NCBI RefSeq assembly: GCF_022808715.1
Contig: NZ_JAKZKX010000015.1
Location: 27,007 to 91,006, forward strand
DNA from: Fundidesulfovibrio agrisoli
GTDB lineage: Bacteria; Desulfobacterota; Desulfovibrionia; Desulfovibrionales; Desulfovibrionaceae
DNA: 64,000 nucleotides
Reading direction: 5' to 3'
Every line of letters starts with the position of its first letter. Position 1 is the stretch's first letter. Below are positions 1 through 8,448 of this stretch, in pieces. The translations under genes were made by a program, and so were the position numbers. The notes below the pieces were generated by a model. It did no database searches and was not told where the DNA came from. It saw nothing but the letters and a program-made list of their open reading frames with translations.

Positions 1-1008
1 GCCCGGGCGGGCAAGCCGGACAAGGGCATGATGGACCACCTCACGGGCAAGCTCGCGGGCAAGCTGGGGGCCGACGCCAAGGCCCTGCTGGCGGCGGCCT
101 ACGTGGCCACGGGCAACGCCAAGGGCTCGGACAGGCTGCTCACCGGCCTGGGCCAGCCCGTGCCCGCGCCCGCGGCCGACGACATCCTGGATTCCCCGCT
201 GCGCGCCCAGGCGCTCATGCTGGCCGCCCTGGTGGACGCCGCCCCGGATAACCCGGCCACGGCCCAGGCCGCGCGCGAGGTCTCCAGGCTGCTGGAGGCC
301 AAGGGCCCCTGCTCCACGCAGGAGGCGGGCATGGCCTTCATGGCCCTGGGCAAGCTGTTCGCGCGCCAGCAGGCGGGCGAACCCTGCACGGCCCAGGTCA
401 TGGCCGGGCAGAGCTCGCTGGCGGCCTACGACGGAGTGAAGACGCTGACACTCAAGCGCATCAAGGCCGCGGGGCCGCTGCGCATCGCCACCGGGGCGGA
501 GTGCAAGCCCGGCGCGCTGTTCTACAGCCTGGATACGCGCGGCATCCCCGAGGCCTCCACGTATGCGCCCTTCGCCAAGGGCCTGGAGGTCAAGCGGGAG
601 TTCCTGGGCCGCGACGGCAAGCCCCTGGACGTGGCCAGGCTGCCCCAGGGCACGCCGGTGGTGGTCAAGACCTCGGTGCGCTCCACGGCCGGCCCGGTGG
701 CCCATGTGGTGCTCACCCAGCTGCTGCCCTCCGGCCTGGAGGTGGAGAACCCCAGGCTCGCCACCACGGACAAGCTGCCCTGGATGGAGTCCGAGCCCGC
801 GCAGACCAACTATGCGGACTACCGGGCCGACAGGGTCAACGTGTTCCTGGACCTGCCGGGCGACAAGTGGGTGGACGCCTACACCCTGTGCCGGGCCGTG
901 ATTCCGGGAACCTACGCCCTGCCGCCCGTGCAGGCCGAGGCCATGTACGCCCCCGAGCTGCAGGCGGGCACGGAACTCGGCAGGATCACGGTGGAAGGCG
1001 GTCAATGA
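1..1008 (+). CDS. Alpha-2-macroglobulin family protein, C-terminal part (5' end outside window)
   Basis: The reading frame is open from base 1, so this is the last ~335 codons of a much larger protein. The tail resembles the C-terminal receptor-binding-like region of bacterial alpha-2-macroglobulins of the YfhM type: VLTQLLPSGLEVENPRL, then DYRADRVNVFLDLP, then a PGTYALPP and an AMYAPEL motif. These proteins are periplasmic, often lipid-anchored, protease traps; the thioester region would lie upstream of the window. The stop codon overlaps the pbpC start in an ATGA, so the two genes are translationally coupled. Coupling of an A2M with penicillin-binding protein 1C is a known arrangement and suggests protection and repair of a breached envelope. 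Confidence 0.85.
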   Translation, partial: ARAGKPDKGMMDHLTGKLAGKLGADAKALLAAAYVATGNAKGSDRLLTGLGQPVPAPAADDILDSPLRAQALMLAALVDAAPDNPATAQAAREVSRLLEAKGPCSTQEAGMAFMALGKLFARQQAGEPCTAQVMAGQSSLAAYDGVKTLTLKRIKAAGPLRIATGAECKPGALFYSLDTRGIPEASTYAPFAKGLEVKREFLGRDGKPLDVARLPQGTPVVVKTSVRSTAGPVAHVVLTQLLPSGLEVENPRLATTDKLPWMESEPAQTNYADYRADRVNVFLDLPGDKWVDAYTLCRAVIPGTYALPPVQAEAMYAPELQAGTELGRITVEGGQ

Positions 1009-3497
1009 CGCAAGGCTTGAAGGGTGGGGGCGGCGCGGACAAGACGCCCGCCGCCCCTCCCGCCTGTGAAAATACCCCCCCTGGCTCCGGGCCGGAGGGG
1101 AGGCCGTGCTGGCGGCCATTTCGCGACGCGGCCCCGTGGGCACGGGGCTTGCGGCGGCCAGGCCGTTCTTTGCTCTCCGGGCTGCGGGGCTGGAGGGGGG
1201 GCCTGGCCCTGGCGCTGGCCCTGCTGCTCATTGGCGCGGCTGGCTTCGCCGCGCTGGACGCCCTGTTCCCCTTCCCCTGGGAGCGGCTCGCGCCCCCGGC
1301 CTCCACGGTGGTGCTGGGCAACCGGGGCGAGCCCATCCGCTTCTTCCTGGCCAGGGACCAGGCCTGGCGCTTCCCCGTGGCGCTCGATGAAGTCTCCCCC
1401 GTCTGCCTGGAGACCCTGATTTCCAGCGAGGACCGCTATTTCTACAGCCACCCGGGCGTGAACCCGCTCTCCATCCTGCAGGCGGCGCTGGGCAACCTGC
1501 AGGCCGGGCGCGTGGTGCGCGGGGGCTCCACCATCACCATGCAGGTGGCCCGGCTGGCCGAGCCCAAGCCGCGCACCGTCTGGGCCAAGGCCGTGGAGTG
1601 CTTCCGGGCCTTGCAGCTGGAGCTGCGCCTGAGCAAGCGCGAGATACTCAATCATTACGTGAACCTGCTGCCCTGCGGCGGCAACATCGTGGGCCTGGGC
1701 GCGGCCAGCTGGTTCTACTTCGGCAAGACGCCGGACAAGCTCTCCCTGGCGGAATCGGCCATGCTGGCGGCCATTCCGCGCGCGCCGGGGCGCTACAACC
1801 CGGTGAAGCATCCCGAGGCGGCCCAGGCCGCCCGGGACCGCGTGCTCCAGGCCGCCCTGGACGCGGGCGCGGCCACACGCGAAGAGGTGGAGCACGCCAG
1901 CGCCCAGGGCCTGCCCGAGCGGCTACGCCGCCCGCCGCTGGTGGGGCCGCACCTGGCCCAGATGGCCGCTCCCGGGCGGGAGCGCCCCCCGCGCATCCGC
2001 ACCACCCTGGACGCCCGCGTGCAGGAGTTGGCCCGCCAGGCCATGCGCTCCCGCCTGGTGGAGCTGCGCGCCCAGGGCGTGGAGAACGCCGCCGTGGTGG
2101 TGCTGGACCTCGCCAGCCGCGAGGTGCTGGCCCTGGCGGGTTCGGCGGACTTCTTCGACGACGTCCACCACGGCAAGGTCAACGCGGCCACGGCCCCGCG
2201 CTCGCCCGGCTCGGCGCTCAAGCCCTTCCTCTACGCCCTGGCCTTCGACAAGGGGCTCATCGCGCCCGAGAGCCTGCTGCTGGACATCCCCATCGCCACC
2301 GGCACCTACGACCCGCGCAACTACGACGGCAGCTACCGGGGCCGGGTGGAGGCCCAGGAGGCGCTGATCCACTCCCTCAACGCCCCGGCCGTGCGCCTGC
2401 TGGCGGACGTGGGCGCGGAGCCCTTCCACCGGCTGCTGCTGGACGGCGGGCTGCGCACGCTTTCGCGGCCCACGGCGCACTACGGGCTCTCCCTGGTGCT
2501 GGGCGGGGGCGAGGTGAGCCTTTTGGACCTGACCAACCTCTACGCCACCCTGGCCCGGGGCGGCATGCACGGCCCGGCCTCGATCCTGGCGGACGGCCTG
2601 CCCCCGCGCGAGGCGCGCCTGCTCAGCCCGGAGGCCTGCGCCCTGGTCACGGGCGTCATCTCGCGCCTGGAGCGCCCGGACCTGGCCGCCGGCGTGGAAA
2701 AGGCCCGGGGCGTGCCCGCCGTGGCCTGGAAGACGGGCACATCCTTCGGGCACCGCGACGCCTTCGCCCTGGGCTACTCGGCCCGCTTGGCCGTGGGCGT
2801 GTGGGTGGGCAACGTGGACGGCCGCCCGGTCAAGGGCATTTCGGGCGCGCGCCAGGCCGCGCCCCTGCTCTTCGACGTGTTCCGGGCCCTGGAGCCCGAC
2901 GGCATGGGCCTGCCCCGGCCCGAGGGCCTGAACCTGGCCGAGGCCGAGGTCTGCGCCCTGTCGCGCCAACTGCCCGGGCCGGACTGCGCGCAGCGCGTGC
3001 GCATGAGCGTGATTCCCGGCGTGACGCGCCTGGAGCCCTGCCCGGTGCACCGGCGCGTGCTGGTGGACGCGGCCACGGGACTGCGCGTCACGGGCGAGTG
3101 CCTCACGGGACGCGAGGTGCGCCAGGAGCTGGTGACCCAGTTCCCGGCGGAGCTCACGGCCTGGTGGCGCGCCGGGGGCATGCCCGCCCCGGGCCTGCCC
3201 GAGCCCAGCCCGGACTGCCCCGAGGCCATGGCAGGGCTCCCGCCGCGCATCACCTCGCCCAAGGCGCGGATGGTCTACCAGATCAGGCCGGACTCCCCCT
3301 CGGGCTTCCAGCGCGTGGGCCTGTGCGCCCAGGCCGGGGCCGACGCCGGGGCGCTGGCCTGGTTCCAGGACGGCGCGCACGTGGCCGCCTCCCAGGTGGG
3401 GGAGACGGTGTTCCTGGAGTTGACCCCCGGCGCGCACAGGCTGGTGGTGGTGGACGCCCAGGGCCGCTCGGACGCGCTGCGCTACGAGGTGCAATAG
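1005..3497 (+). CDS. pbpC: Penicillin-binding protein 1C (bifunctional peptidoglycan glycosyltransferase/transpeptidase)
   Basis: This class A PBP of 830 residues starts at the ATG overlapping the preceding stop. An arginine- and proline-rich cytoplasmic lead and one membrane segment (LALALALLLIGAAGFAAL) are followed by a GT51 glycosyltransferase domain: SSEDRYFYSHPGVNP, RGGSTITMQVARL and KREILNHYVNLLPCGG. The transpeptidase domain carries the SxxK serine (SPGSALKPFLYA), an SLN triad and the KTGTS box. A C-terminal module of ~100 residues matches the position of the biPBP_C domain typical of PBP1C. The protein polymerises and cross-links murein in the periplasm. The long antisense frames over this gene are artefacts of its G+C-rich third positions. 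Confidence 0.93.
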   Translation: MTQGLKGGGGADKTPAAPPACENTPPGSGPEGRPCWRPFRDAAPWARGLRRPGRSLLSGLRGWRGGLALALALLLIGAAGFAALDALFPFPWERLAPPASTVVLGNRGEPIRFFLARDQAWRFPVALDEVSPVCLETLISSEDRYFYSHPGVNPLSILQAALGNLQAGRVVRGGSTITMQVARLAEPKPRTVWAKAVECFRALQLELRLSKREILNHYVNLLPCGGNIVGLGAASWFYFGKTPDKLSLAESAMLAAIPRAPGRYNPVKHPEAAQAARDRVLQAALDAGAATREEVEHASAQGLPERLRRPPLVGPHLAQMAAPGRERPPRIRTTLDARVQELARQAMRSRLVELRAQGVENAAVVVLDLASREVLALAGSADFFDDVHHGKVNAATAPRSPGSALKPFLYALAFDKGLIAPESLLLDIPIATGTYDPRNYDGSYRGRVEAQEALIHSLNAPAVRLLADVGAEPFHRLLLDGGLRTLSRPTAHYGLSLVLGGGEVSLLDLTNLYATLARGGMHGPASILADGLPPREARLLSPEACALVTGVISRLERPDLAAGVEKARGVPAVAWKTGTSFGHRDAFALGYSARLAVGVWVGNVDGRPVKGISGARQAAPLLFDVFRALEPDGMGLPRPEGLNLAEAEVCALSRQLPGPDCAQRVRMSVIPGVTRLEPCPVHRRVLVDAATGLRVTGECLTGREVRQELVTQFPAELTAWWRAGGMPAPGLPEPSPDCPEAMAGLPPRITSPKARMVYQIRPDSPSGFQRVGLCAQAGADAGALAWFQDGAHVAASQVGETVFLELTPGAHRLVVVDAQGRSDALRYEVQ

Positions 3498-3682
3498 GGT
3501 TTGGCGCAGGGTGCGGGCAGCGGGTGAAACGACGCGGGCGAGGCCGTGAACACCCGCAGCGACGTCCTGGCATGCCTGGCGAGGGAAAACAGTCGCTTGT
3601 GTGATTGAATATCACTTTGTGACATTCAAGGGCGCTGTGCCGCGTCTTCCCTCCGGGGCGGGGCCGGTGTAGGGGCAAGCCC

Positions 3683-4549
3683 ATGACCAAGGACACCATC
3701 CGCCTGAAATTCACCCTGGCCTACCAGGGCACGGAGTTCGCGGGCTGGCAGCTTCAGCCCGAGGGCCAGGGCCGCAGCGTGCAGGGCTGCCTTGAGACCG
3801 CCCTGGAGCAGCTCTGCGGGCGGTTCGTGCGCGTGCACGGGGCCTCCCGCACGGATTCCGGGGTCCACGCCCTGGGCCAGCACGCCCACGCCGACATCCC
3901 CGCCTCCAGGGGGCACCTGCCCTTCCGCCGCGCGCTCAACGCCCTACTGCCCAGGGACGTCTCCGTGCTGGCCGTGGAGCGCGTCCCGGCCGATTTCCAC
4001 TGCCGCGTCCACTCCGTGCGCAAGTTCTACGCCTACACCCTCTGGCACGAGGCCGAGTTCATCCTGCCCCAGCGCAGGCCCTTCGTCTGGCGGGTGGGCC
4101 GCCTGGACACCCGGGCCATGCTGGAGGCCGCCAGCCTCCTCGTCGGCACCCACGACTTCGCGGGCTTCCAGAACACCGGCACCCCCGTGCGGGACACCGT
4201 GCGCACCATCGAGTCCATCGCGCCCCACCCGGGGCAGACCCCGCAGGAAACGGTCTGGCGCGTGACCGGGCCGGGGTTCCTTAAGCAGATGGTGCGCAAC
4301 ATCATGGGCTGCCTGGTGGAGGTGGGCAGGGGTAAAGCGAACCCGGACTTCGTCCGATCTGTGCTTGTTGAGAAGGACAGAAGCCTGGCCCCGGCCACGG
4401 CCCCGGCCAAGGGGCTGTGCCTGGAAGGCATGGAGTTCGCGTACCGTGAGCGATGTGAGGATCAATCCCACGCAGGAGCAGAGCGCCCCGAGCTCGACCC
4501 AGGTGAAGAAGGCCTGGGCCGCGAGGGAGGTGCTGCACCGCGCGGATGA
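3683..4549 (+). CDS. truA: tRNA pseudouridine(38-40) synthase TruA
   Basis: TruA converts uridines 38-40 of the tRNA anticodon arm to pseudouridine. The motif GASRTDSGVHALGQ contains the catalytic aspartate of the family; FAGWQLQPEGQ near the N-terminus and FLKQMVRNIMGCLVEVGRGK near the C-terminus are also characteristic. At 288 residues it is slightly longer than usual because the last ~35 residues run past the normal family end (GLCLEGMEFAY) and over the start of the next gene. The 180 bases upstream hold no gene. Confidence 0.93.
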   Translation: MTKDTIRLKFTLAYQGTEFAGWQLQPEGQGRSVQGCLETALEQLCGRFVRVHGASRTDSGVHALGQHAHADIPASRGHLPFRRALNALLPRDVSVLAVERVPADFHCRVHSVRKFYAYTLWHEAEFILPQRRPFVWRVGRLDTRAMLEAASLLVGTHDFAGFQNTGTPVRDTVRTIESIAPHPGQTPQETVWRVTGPGFLKQMVRNIMGCLVEVGRGKANPDFVRSVLVEKDRSLAPATAPAKGLCLEGMEFAYRERCEDQSHAGAERPELDPGEEGLGREGGAAPRG

Positions 4550-6515
4550 CCCCGCCGGGGGCGGCGGCCTGGCCCTTTCCGACTCCATCGCCGCCGGGCT
4601 GGAGCGCAGGCTCACGGATTTCGACCAGGCCCTTGCGGGCTTCCAGTGGCCCGCCGGGCACACGCCCTGGTTCCAGGCCCGGCTGGTGACGGGGCCGCAG
4701 GAGGCGCGAGGCTACGCTTCGGGCGTGGCCCTGCCGGACTCCCTGGCCACGCCGGAGCTCAAGGCCTTCTCCAGCGGGTTCCAGGCCTGGCAGGCCACGA
4801 GCCTGGCCCCGGGCAAATACTCCTTCAATCTTTCGCTGGGCGGCAAGACCGAGAGCCTGAGCCTGGACGTGGCCAAGGGCGACACCTGGGGTGGGGTGCT
4901 GGCCGGGGTGGCCGCCGCCGTGAACCGCGCCGGGCTGCCCGTGCGCGCCGACGTGGCCTGGCAGAACGCCGCCTTCCAGCTCGGGCCGGACGTGGCCGGG
5001 GCCGGATCGGTGCTGACCTTCTCCATCAACCCCGCCCGCAAGGATCAGGACCTCGCCCTGGCGGACACTTCCGGGCATCTGCTGGCAAAGCTCGGCGTGC
5101 GGGCATCGCTGAACCCGGTGGGCTCGGCAGGGGAGGGGAACTACATCTTCCAAGGCTTACAGAGCGCTGCGCCCACCGTGTTCGGCTCCAACCCCGTGGA
5201 CCCTGGCGCGGCGACCACCCTGGCCGTGGGCAGGCACGACCTGGCCTTCGCCGTGGGCGACGCCGCACAGCCTTCGTCCTACATCTCCAAGACCTACGAC
5301 CCCACCCAGGCCACCACGCTGGCCGCCGGGACCTACTCCTTCACTTCCACCTACGGCGGGGAGGCCCGCTCCCATTCGGTGAAGATCCTCGCGGGCTGGA
5401 CCTGGAACGACGTGCTTCAGGCCGTGCGCGCCGAGATCACCGGTTCCCCGGCCGTGCTGAACCTCGCCGCCCCGGCGGTGGCGGGCTCCACCGGATTCTC
5501 CCAGCCCGGGGTGAGCGCCTCGGTAGACCCTTGGGCAATTCCTTCGGCCACGTCCGCCACGGCGGCTTCCACCAGCGGCAGTTCGCTCACAGTCACGGGC
5601 GCGGCCGGGCAGGATTTCAGCCTCGCGGACGGCTCCGGCGGGCTGCTCTCGTCCCTGGGCCTTACCACGAAGCTCACCGGCACGCCCGTGAGCTTCAACG
5701 TCTACGCGGGCGACACCTGGCGGGACGCCTACCAGCGTATGGCCGTGGCGGTTGGGGGCGCGCAGGATTCCTTCACGGCGGACATTCGCGAGACCGCCAT
5801 ACCCTCCACGGTCACTCCGGGCCGGGCGCTCACACATCAGGGCATCACCCTGGAGCTCACTCAGCAGAACCAGCGTATTGGCGAGCGCGTCAATTTATCA
5901 GATGGGCGAACCGGGGCGCTCGCATCCACGGGTCTGCGCGCGCAGAGCCCGGGCGCGGACGGCCTGGCCATCATCAACGGAACCCTCCACAGGTCCGAGA
6001 ACAACCTCTTCAGCCAGGATCAGGGCCGGGTGCTCCTGGGCCTGGAGCATGAGAACGCCAAGGCCCTGCCCCTGGCAGTGACCGCCGCCGTGGACGGGGT
6101 GGAGAAGGGCTGGAGCCGGGTCACGCAGGCCTGGAACTCGCTGGCCAAGTACCTGAATGCCAACGCCGACGCCCTGGAACCCGCCGTGGGCGCGCGCCTG
6201 GAGGCCCCGCTCAAGGCCCAGGCCGCCAGCCTGCGCTGGCTGGGCGTGAGCAACGCCGGGCGCAAGGGCCAGCTCTGGACCAACGCGGACACCTTCTGGC
6301 GCTCCCTGGCCGCCGACAAGGACCGGGCCGAAGCGACGCTGTGGCAGGCGCCGGACGGCCTCATCCCGGCCTGGAGAAAGGGCGTGGAGGACGTGCGCGG
6401 GGCCGGGGTGGCAAGCTGGCTCAAGCCCGCCACCGGCTTCGAGGCCCACCGCCCCAGCCTGACCAGCGAGTTCCAACTGGAGCAGAAGCACCGGCTGGTG
6501 AAGCTATTGGGGTGA
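4446..6515 (+). CDS. Large protein with Flagellin_IN-like repeats, possible hook/filament-associated protein
   Basis: A GTG at 4446 overlaps the end of truA and gives 689 residues. Two or three repeats follow the pattern of the Flagellin_IN motif of hook-associated proteins and flagellins: LAPGKYSFNLSLGGK...GDTWGGVLAGVAAAVN, LAAGTYSFTSTYGGE...GWTWNDVLQAVRAEI, and VSFNVYAGDTWRDAYQRMAVAV. A helical C-terminus (after residue ~530) would match a FliD- or FlgL-like coiled end. No signal peptide is visible, which fits flagellar type III export. The start could also be the GTG at 4455. The exact role is inferred; it might be an adhesin-like cap protein. Confidence 0.6.
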   Translation: MSDVRINPTQEQSAPSSTQVKKAWAAREVLHRADDPAGGGGLALSDSIAAGLERRLTDFDQALAGFQWPAGHTPWFQARLVTGPQEARGYASGVALPDSLATPELKAFSSGFQAWQATSLAPGKYSFNLSLGGKTESLSLDVAKGDTWGGVLAGVAAAVNRAGLPVRADVAWQNAAFQLGPDVAGAGSVLTFSINPARKDQDLALADTSGHLLAKLGVRASLNPVGSAGEGNYIFQGLQSAAPTVFGSNPVDPGAATTLAVGRHDLAFAVGDAAQPSSYISKTYDPTQATTLAAGTYSFTSTYGGEARSHSVKILAGWTWNDVLQAVRAEITGSPAVLNLAAPAVAGSTGFSQPGVSASVDPWAIPSATSATAASTSGSSLTVTGAAGQDFSLADGSGGLLSSLGLTTKLTGTPVSFNVYAGDTWRDAYQRMAVAVGGAQDSFTADIRETAIPSTVTPGRALTHQGITLELTQQNQRIGERVNLSDGRTGALASTGLRAQSPGADGLAIINGTLHRSENNLFSQDQGRVLLGLEHENAKALPLAVTAAVDGVEKGWSRVTQAWNSLAKYLNANADALEPAVGARLEAPLKAQAASLRWLGVSNAGRKGQLWTNADTFWRSLAADKDRAEATLWQAPDGLIPAWRKGVEDVRGAGVASWLKPATGFEAHRPSLTSEFQLEQKHRLVKLLG

Positions 6516-6652
6516 TGCCGATTGAAGTTGCTCCCGGTGTTCTTGTGAGTTATATATCGAACAGCAGATTTCGTCTTGGTTGTATTTGGTGCTGTTCGTT
6601 CATGGCAAATTGGTTTCTCTCTCGGGGAAGGTGGTGTCATGGGGGAAGATAA
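6515..6652 (+). CDS. Possible 45-residue ORF coupled to the preceding stop
   Basis: An ATG overlaps the previous TGA (TGATG) and opens a 45-codon frame beginning MPIEVAPGVLVSYISN. It overlaps the next small gene by 14 bases. There is no recognisable family and coding support is weak; it may simply be the upstream untranslated region. Confidence 0.22.
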   Translation: MPIEVAPGVLVSYISNSRFRLGCIWCCSFMANWFLSRGRWCHGGR

Positions 6653-6755
6653 ACTCCCGGTTTGGAAAAGGGTGGTTCTGAGCGTGATTCCGTTCCTGGC
6701 GGCGTTGCCGGTGAGCGCGCTGATCATCTACTGCATCAGGAGGTTTGTCCTGTGA
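6639..6755 (+). CDS. Small membrane protein 1 (38 aa)
   Basis: A GGGGAAGG ribosome site ends ~8 bases before the ATG. The product has a charged start (MGEDKLPVWKR) and one hydrophobic segment (VVLSVIPFLAALPVSALIIY) ending in CIRRFVL. This is the first of three tandem micro-genes with their own ribosome sites. No family is recognised; a single-pass membrane peptide is all that can be claimed. Confidence 0.5.
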   Translation: MGEDKLPVWKRVVLSVIPFLAALPVSALIIYCIRRFVL

Positions 6756-6760
6756 GGGAC

Positions 6761-6877
6761 ATGTACTTTTCTGGGGATGACTATGTTTATTTTTTCGTGT
6801 CACGAATGATACAGGCTACGATGATCTATCTGAGTATATATTACGGAGCCATTTCTCCGTGTGAATTTCCCGTGTGA
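6761..6877 (+). CDS. Small protein 2 (38 aa), amphipathic or membrane-associated
   Basis: It starts 5 bases after the previous stop, with a strong AGGAGG inside the end of the upstream gene. It begins MYFSGDDYVYFFVSRMI and contains a hydrophobic stretch (IQATMIYLSIYYGAI). The base composition is much more AT-rich than the flanking host genes. The function is unknown. Confidence 0.45.
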   Translation: MYFSGDDYVYFFVSRMIQATMIYLSIYYGAISPCEFPV

Positions 6878-6885
6878 GGTTGGCG

Positions 6886-6990
6886 ATGAATGAAAATAAT
6901 GATATGATTCGCGATTTTGTGATCTACGTTTTTGGGATCGTTGTCCTGTACTTTATCGTGTATAATAAGCATTTTGCAAATTGTGGCTGA
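6886..6990 (+). CDS. Small membrane protein 3 (34 aa)
   Basis: It starts 8 bases after the previous stop behind a GAGG ribosome site. A short acidic start (MNENNDMIRD) is followed by one hydrophobic helix (FVIYVFGIVVLYFIVY). Like its two neighbours it is AT-rich and has no recognised family. Three consecutive micro-genes with correct spacing make chance frames less likely. Confidence 0.45.
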   Translation: MNENNDMIRDFVIYVFGIVVLYFIVYNKHFANCG

Positions 6991-7089
6991 GTGGTCCGTG
7001 GCAAGTGGGTCAGTATAGTTTGGGGGGATAGCTGGCGCTCATGGCAGAGGGCTGGCCCAAAAGCCAGCCCCGTCTCCGAACGATGGACC

Positions 7090-7674
7090 TTAAAGCCACG
7101 GAGTATTCCCCTCCTTGTTCCGTGCATCTGGTTCCCGAGGTTCATATGATAACCACGGCCACCGGACGTGTTCATTGATTAAATCCTCGGCACCATAGCC
7201 GACTGCCCATTGACTGAAGAGGTTGCCTGGGGTCACTGAACCGACAAGCGCCCCCGAAAAGCTGCTGACAGCCCCAGGAAGCGGTTTCCACCTCAGGTAC
7301 GTGTCGTCCCCAAACCGGACGTCTCCATTCGGCAGGACCTCCGCCCAGGCCCGGTCCTTCGGGGACATCCCTTCCTGATGGATGCGCTGACCCGCTTCCC
7401 TGGCCTCCCGTTCCGCGGGTGTCTGGTACGATGGCGGATAGCCGGGATTGGCTTCCCTGGCTTCGCGCTCAAAGGGGCTCATGCCGTTTCCGGCGTCTAG
7501 TAGCCCGCCACTGGCCGGTGAATCGGGGTTGCCGGTTTGCTGCCCTGCCGGTTGGACCCACAGGCCTCCCGGGCCGTGTTCCTCCTGGGCAAACTGGCTC
7601 AACGCCGTTTTGGGCGTATCGTCCGCAAGCCCGTTGTCCATCATGTAATCGAGAGCGATGGTTTCGCTGCTCAT
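7090..7674 (-). CDS. Hypothetical protein with EREAREA repeats
   Basis: An AGAGGAG ribosome site precedes the ATG at 7674. The 194-residue product has a low-complexity Gly/Pro/Gln region and two copies of an EREAREA segment (about residues 69 and 87). Its C-terminal part is aromatic-rich (DDTYLRWKPLPGAV, EHVRWPWLSYEPRE). No signal peptide or known domain is visible. It lies 60 bases downstream of the next gene on the same strand, so the two may form an operon. The composition is less G+C-rich than the host genes, suggesting acquisition. Confidence 0.5.
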   Translation of the reverse strand: MSSETIALDYMMDNGLADDTPKTALSQFAQEEHGPGGLWVQPAGQQTGNPDSPASGGLLDAGNGMSPFEREAREANPGYPPSYQTPAEREAREAGQRIHQEGMSPKDRAWAEVLPNGDVRFGDDTYLRWKPLPGAVSSFSGALVGSVTPGNLFSQWAVGYGAEDLINEHVRWPWLSYEPREPDARNKEGNTPWL

Positions 7675-7733
7675 CGGTAGTCTCCTCTATGTCGCCGGAT
7701 ATTGCATCCGGGGCTCTGGTTGATGTCTTGGCG

Positions 7734-8219
7734 TTATGCGACGGAAAGCTCCAGATACCGAAGCAGGTCGCCGTCTCTTGCGCCTCCCGACTTGACCCGG
7801 CGGACAAGTTCTCTGCGCTCAGCCTGTTCGGCCTGAGTGAGCTTTCGGCTCTTAAACCGATTCCCACTTTCCTCTGCGGCAAACCGTGCGCTGTTCTTTC
7901 CGCTGTGGAGGCGTTGGTGGTTCTCGATGATCACGGCGGCCTTGCGCAGATAGCTATAAAGCGCCGTGAATTCCTTGATCTCGCGTGCCATGGCGGGCAT
8001 GGCCAAACGCCTGATGGGCTCGGGGAGCTTGCCGAGGTAGTGCTCCATCACGTGCATGGTCCTCGCATACAGAGGGTCATGGGAACTCAAAGCGCGGACC
8101 ACAGTATGGTACGTGTGGTGTTTCAGGTTTCGAGTTGACCGCCCATTTCCTGAATGGACCTGGCCTGTGCCAAAGAGCCGGAGTGGGTCGCAGTGTTGGG
8201 GTGTCTCAAGGGAATGCAT
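7734..8219 (-). CDS. Hypothetical protein, helical, His-rich N-terminus
   Basis: The start at 8219 is preceded by CAGGAGACACC, a good ribosome site. The 161-residue product is largely helical and basic in its second half (RKLTQAEQAERRELVRRVK), with several histidines in the first half (HHTYHTVV). No family is recognised. It is probably transcribed together with the gene ending at 7090. Confidence 0.45.
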   Translation of the reverse strand: MHSLETPQHCDPLRLFGTGQVHSGNGRSTRNLKHHTYHTVVRALSSHDPLYARTMHVMEHYLGKLPEPIRRLAMPAMAREIKEFTALYSYLRKAAVIIENHQRLHSGKNSARFAAEESGNRFKSRKLTQAEQAERRELVRRVKSGGARDGDLLRYLELSVA

Positions 8220-8448
8220 GGTGTCTCCTGGAGTTGGTTTCCAGCCAAGGAATTGGCTGGTAACCGGGCATTGTAGTCAGAAAAAAATCCACTGCACCCC
8301 ATATAGGGCTATGTAGGGAACTTTCTTCTTGTTCGGGCATTTTCCTGCCAAGCCCCAACCGGTCGCGAGCCTGTTGCGGCTGAAGCCCCCTCGACACCCG
8401 CCCCGCGCGGGAGTAGAACCCGGCCACTCCACACCGGGAGGCATCCCA

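Noticed and set aside
1923..3494. A 523-codon antisense frame over pbpC
   Set aside because: Composition artefact (His/Arg/Gly-rich, no motifs); pbpC has complete catalytic motifs.
8225..8242. A 16-base word (CCTGGAGTTGGTTTCC) shared with ~60,537
   Set aside because: No extension of similarity on either side; likely coincidence.
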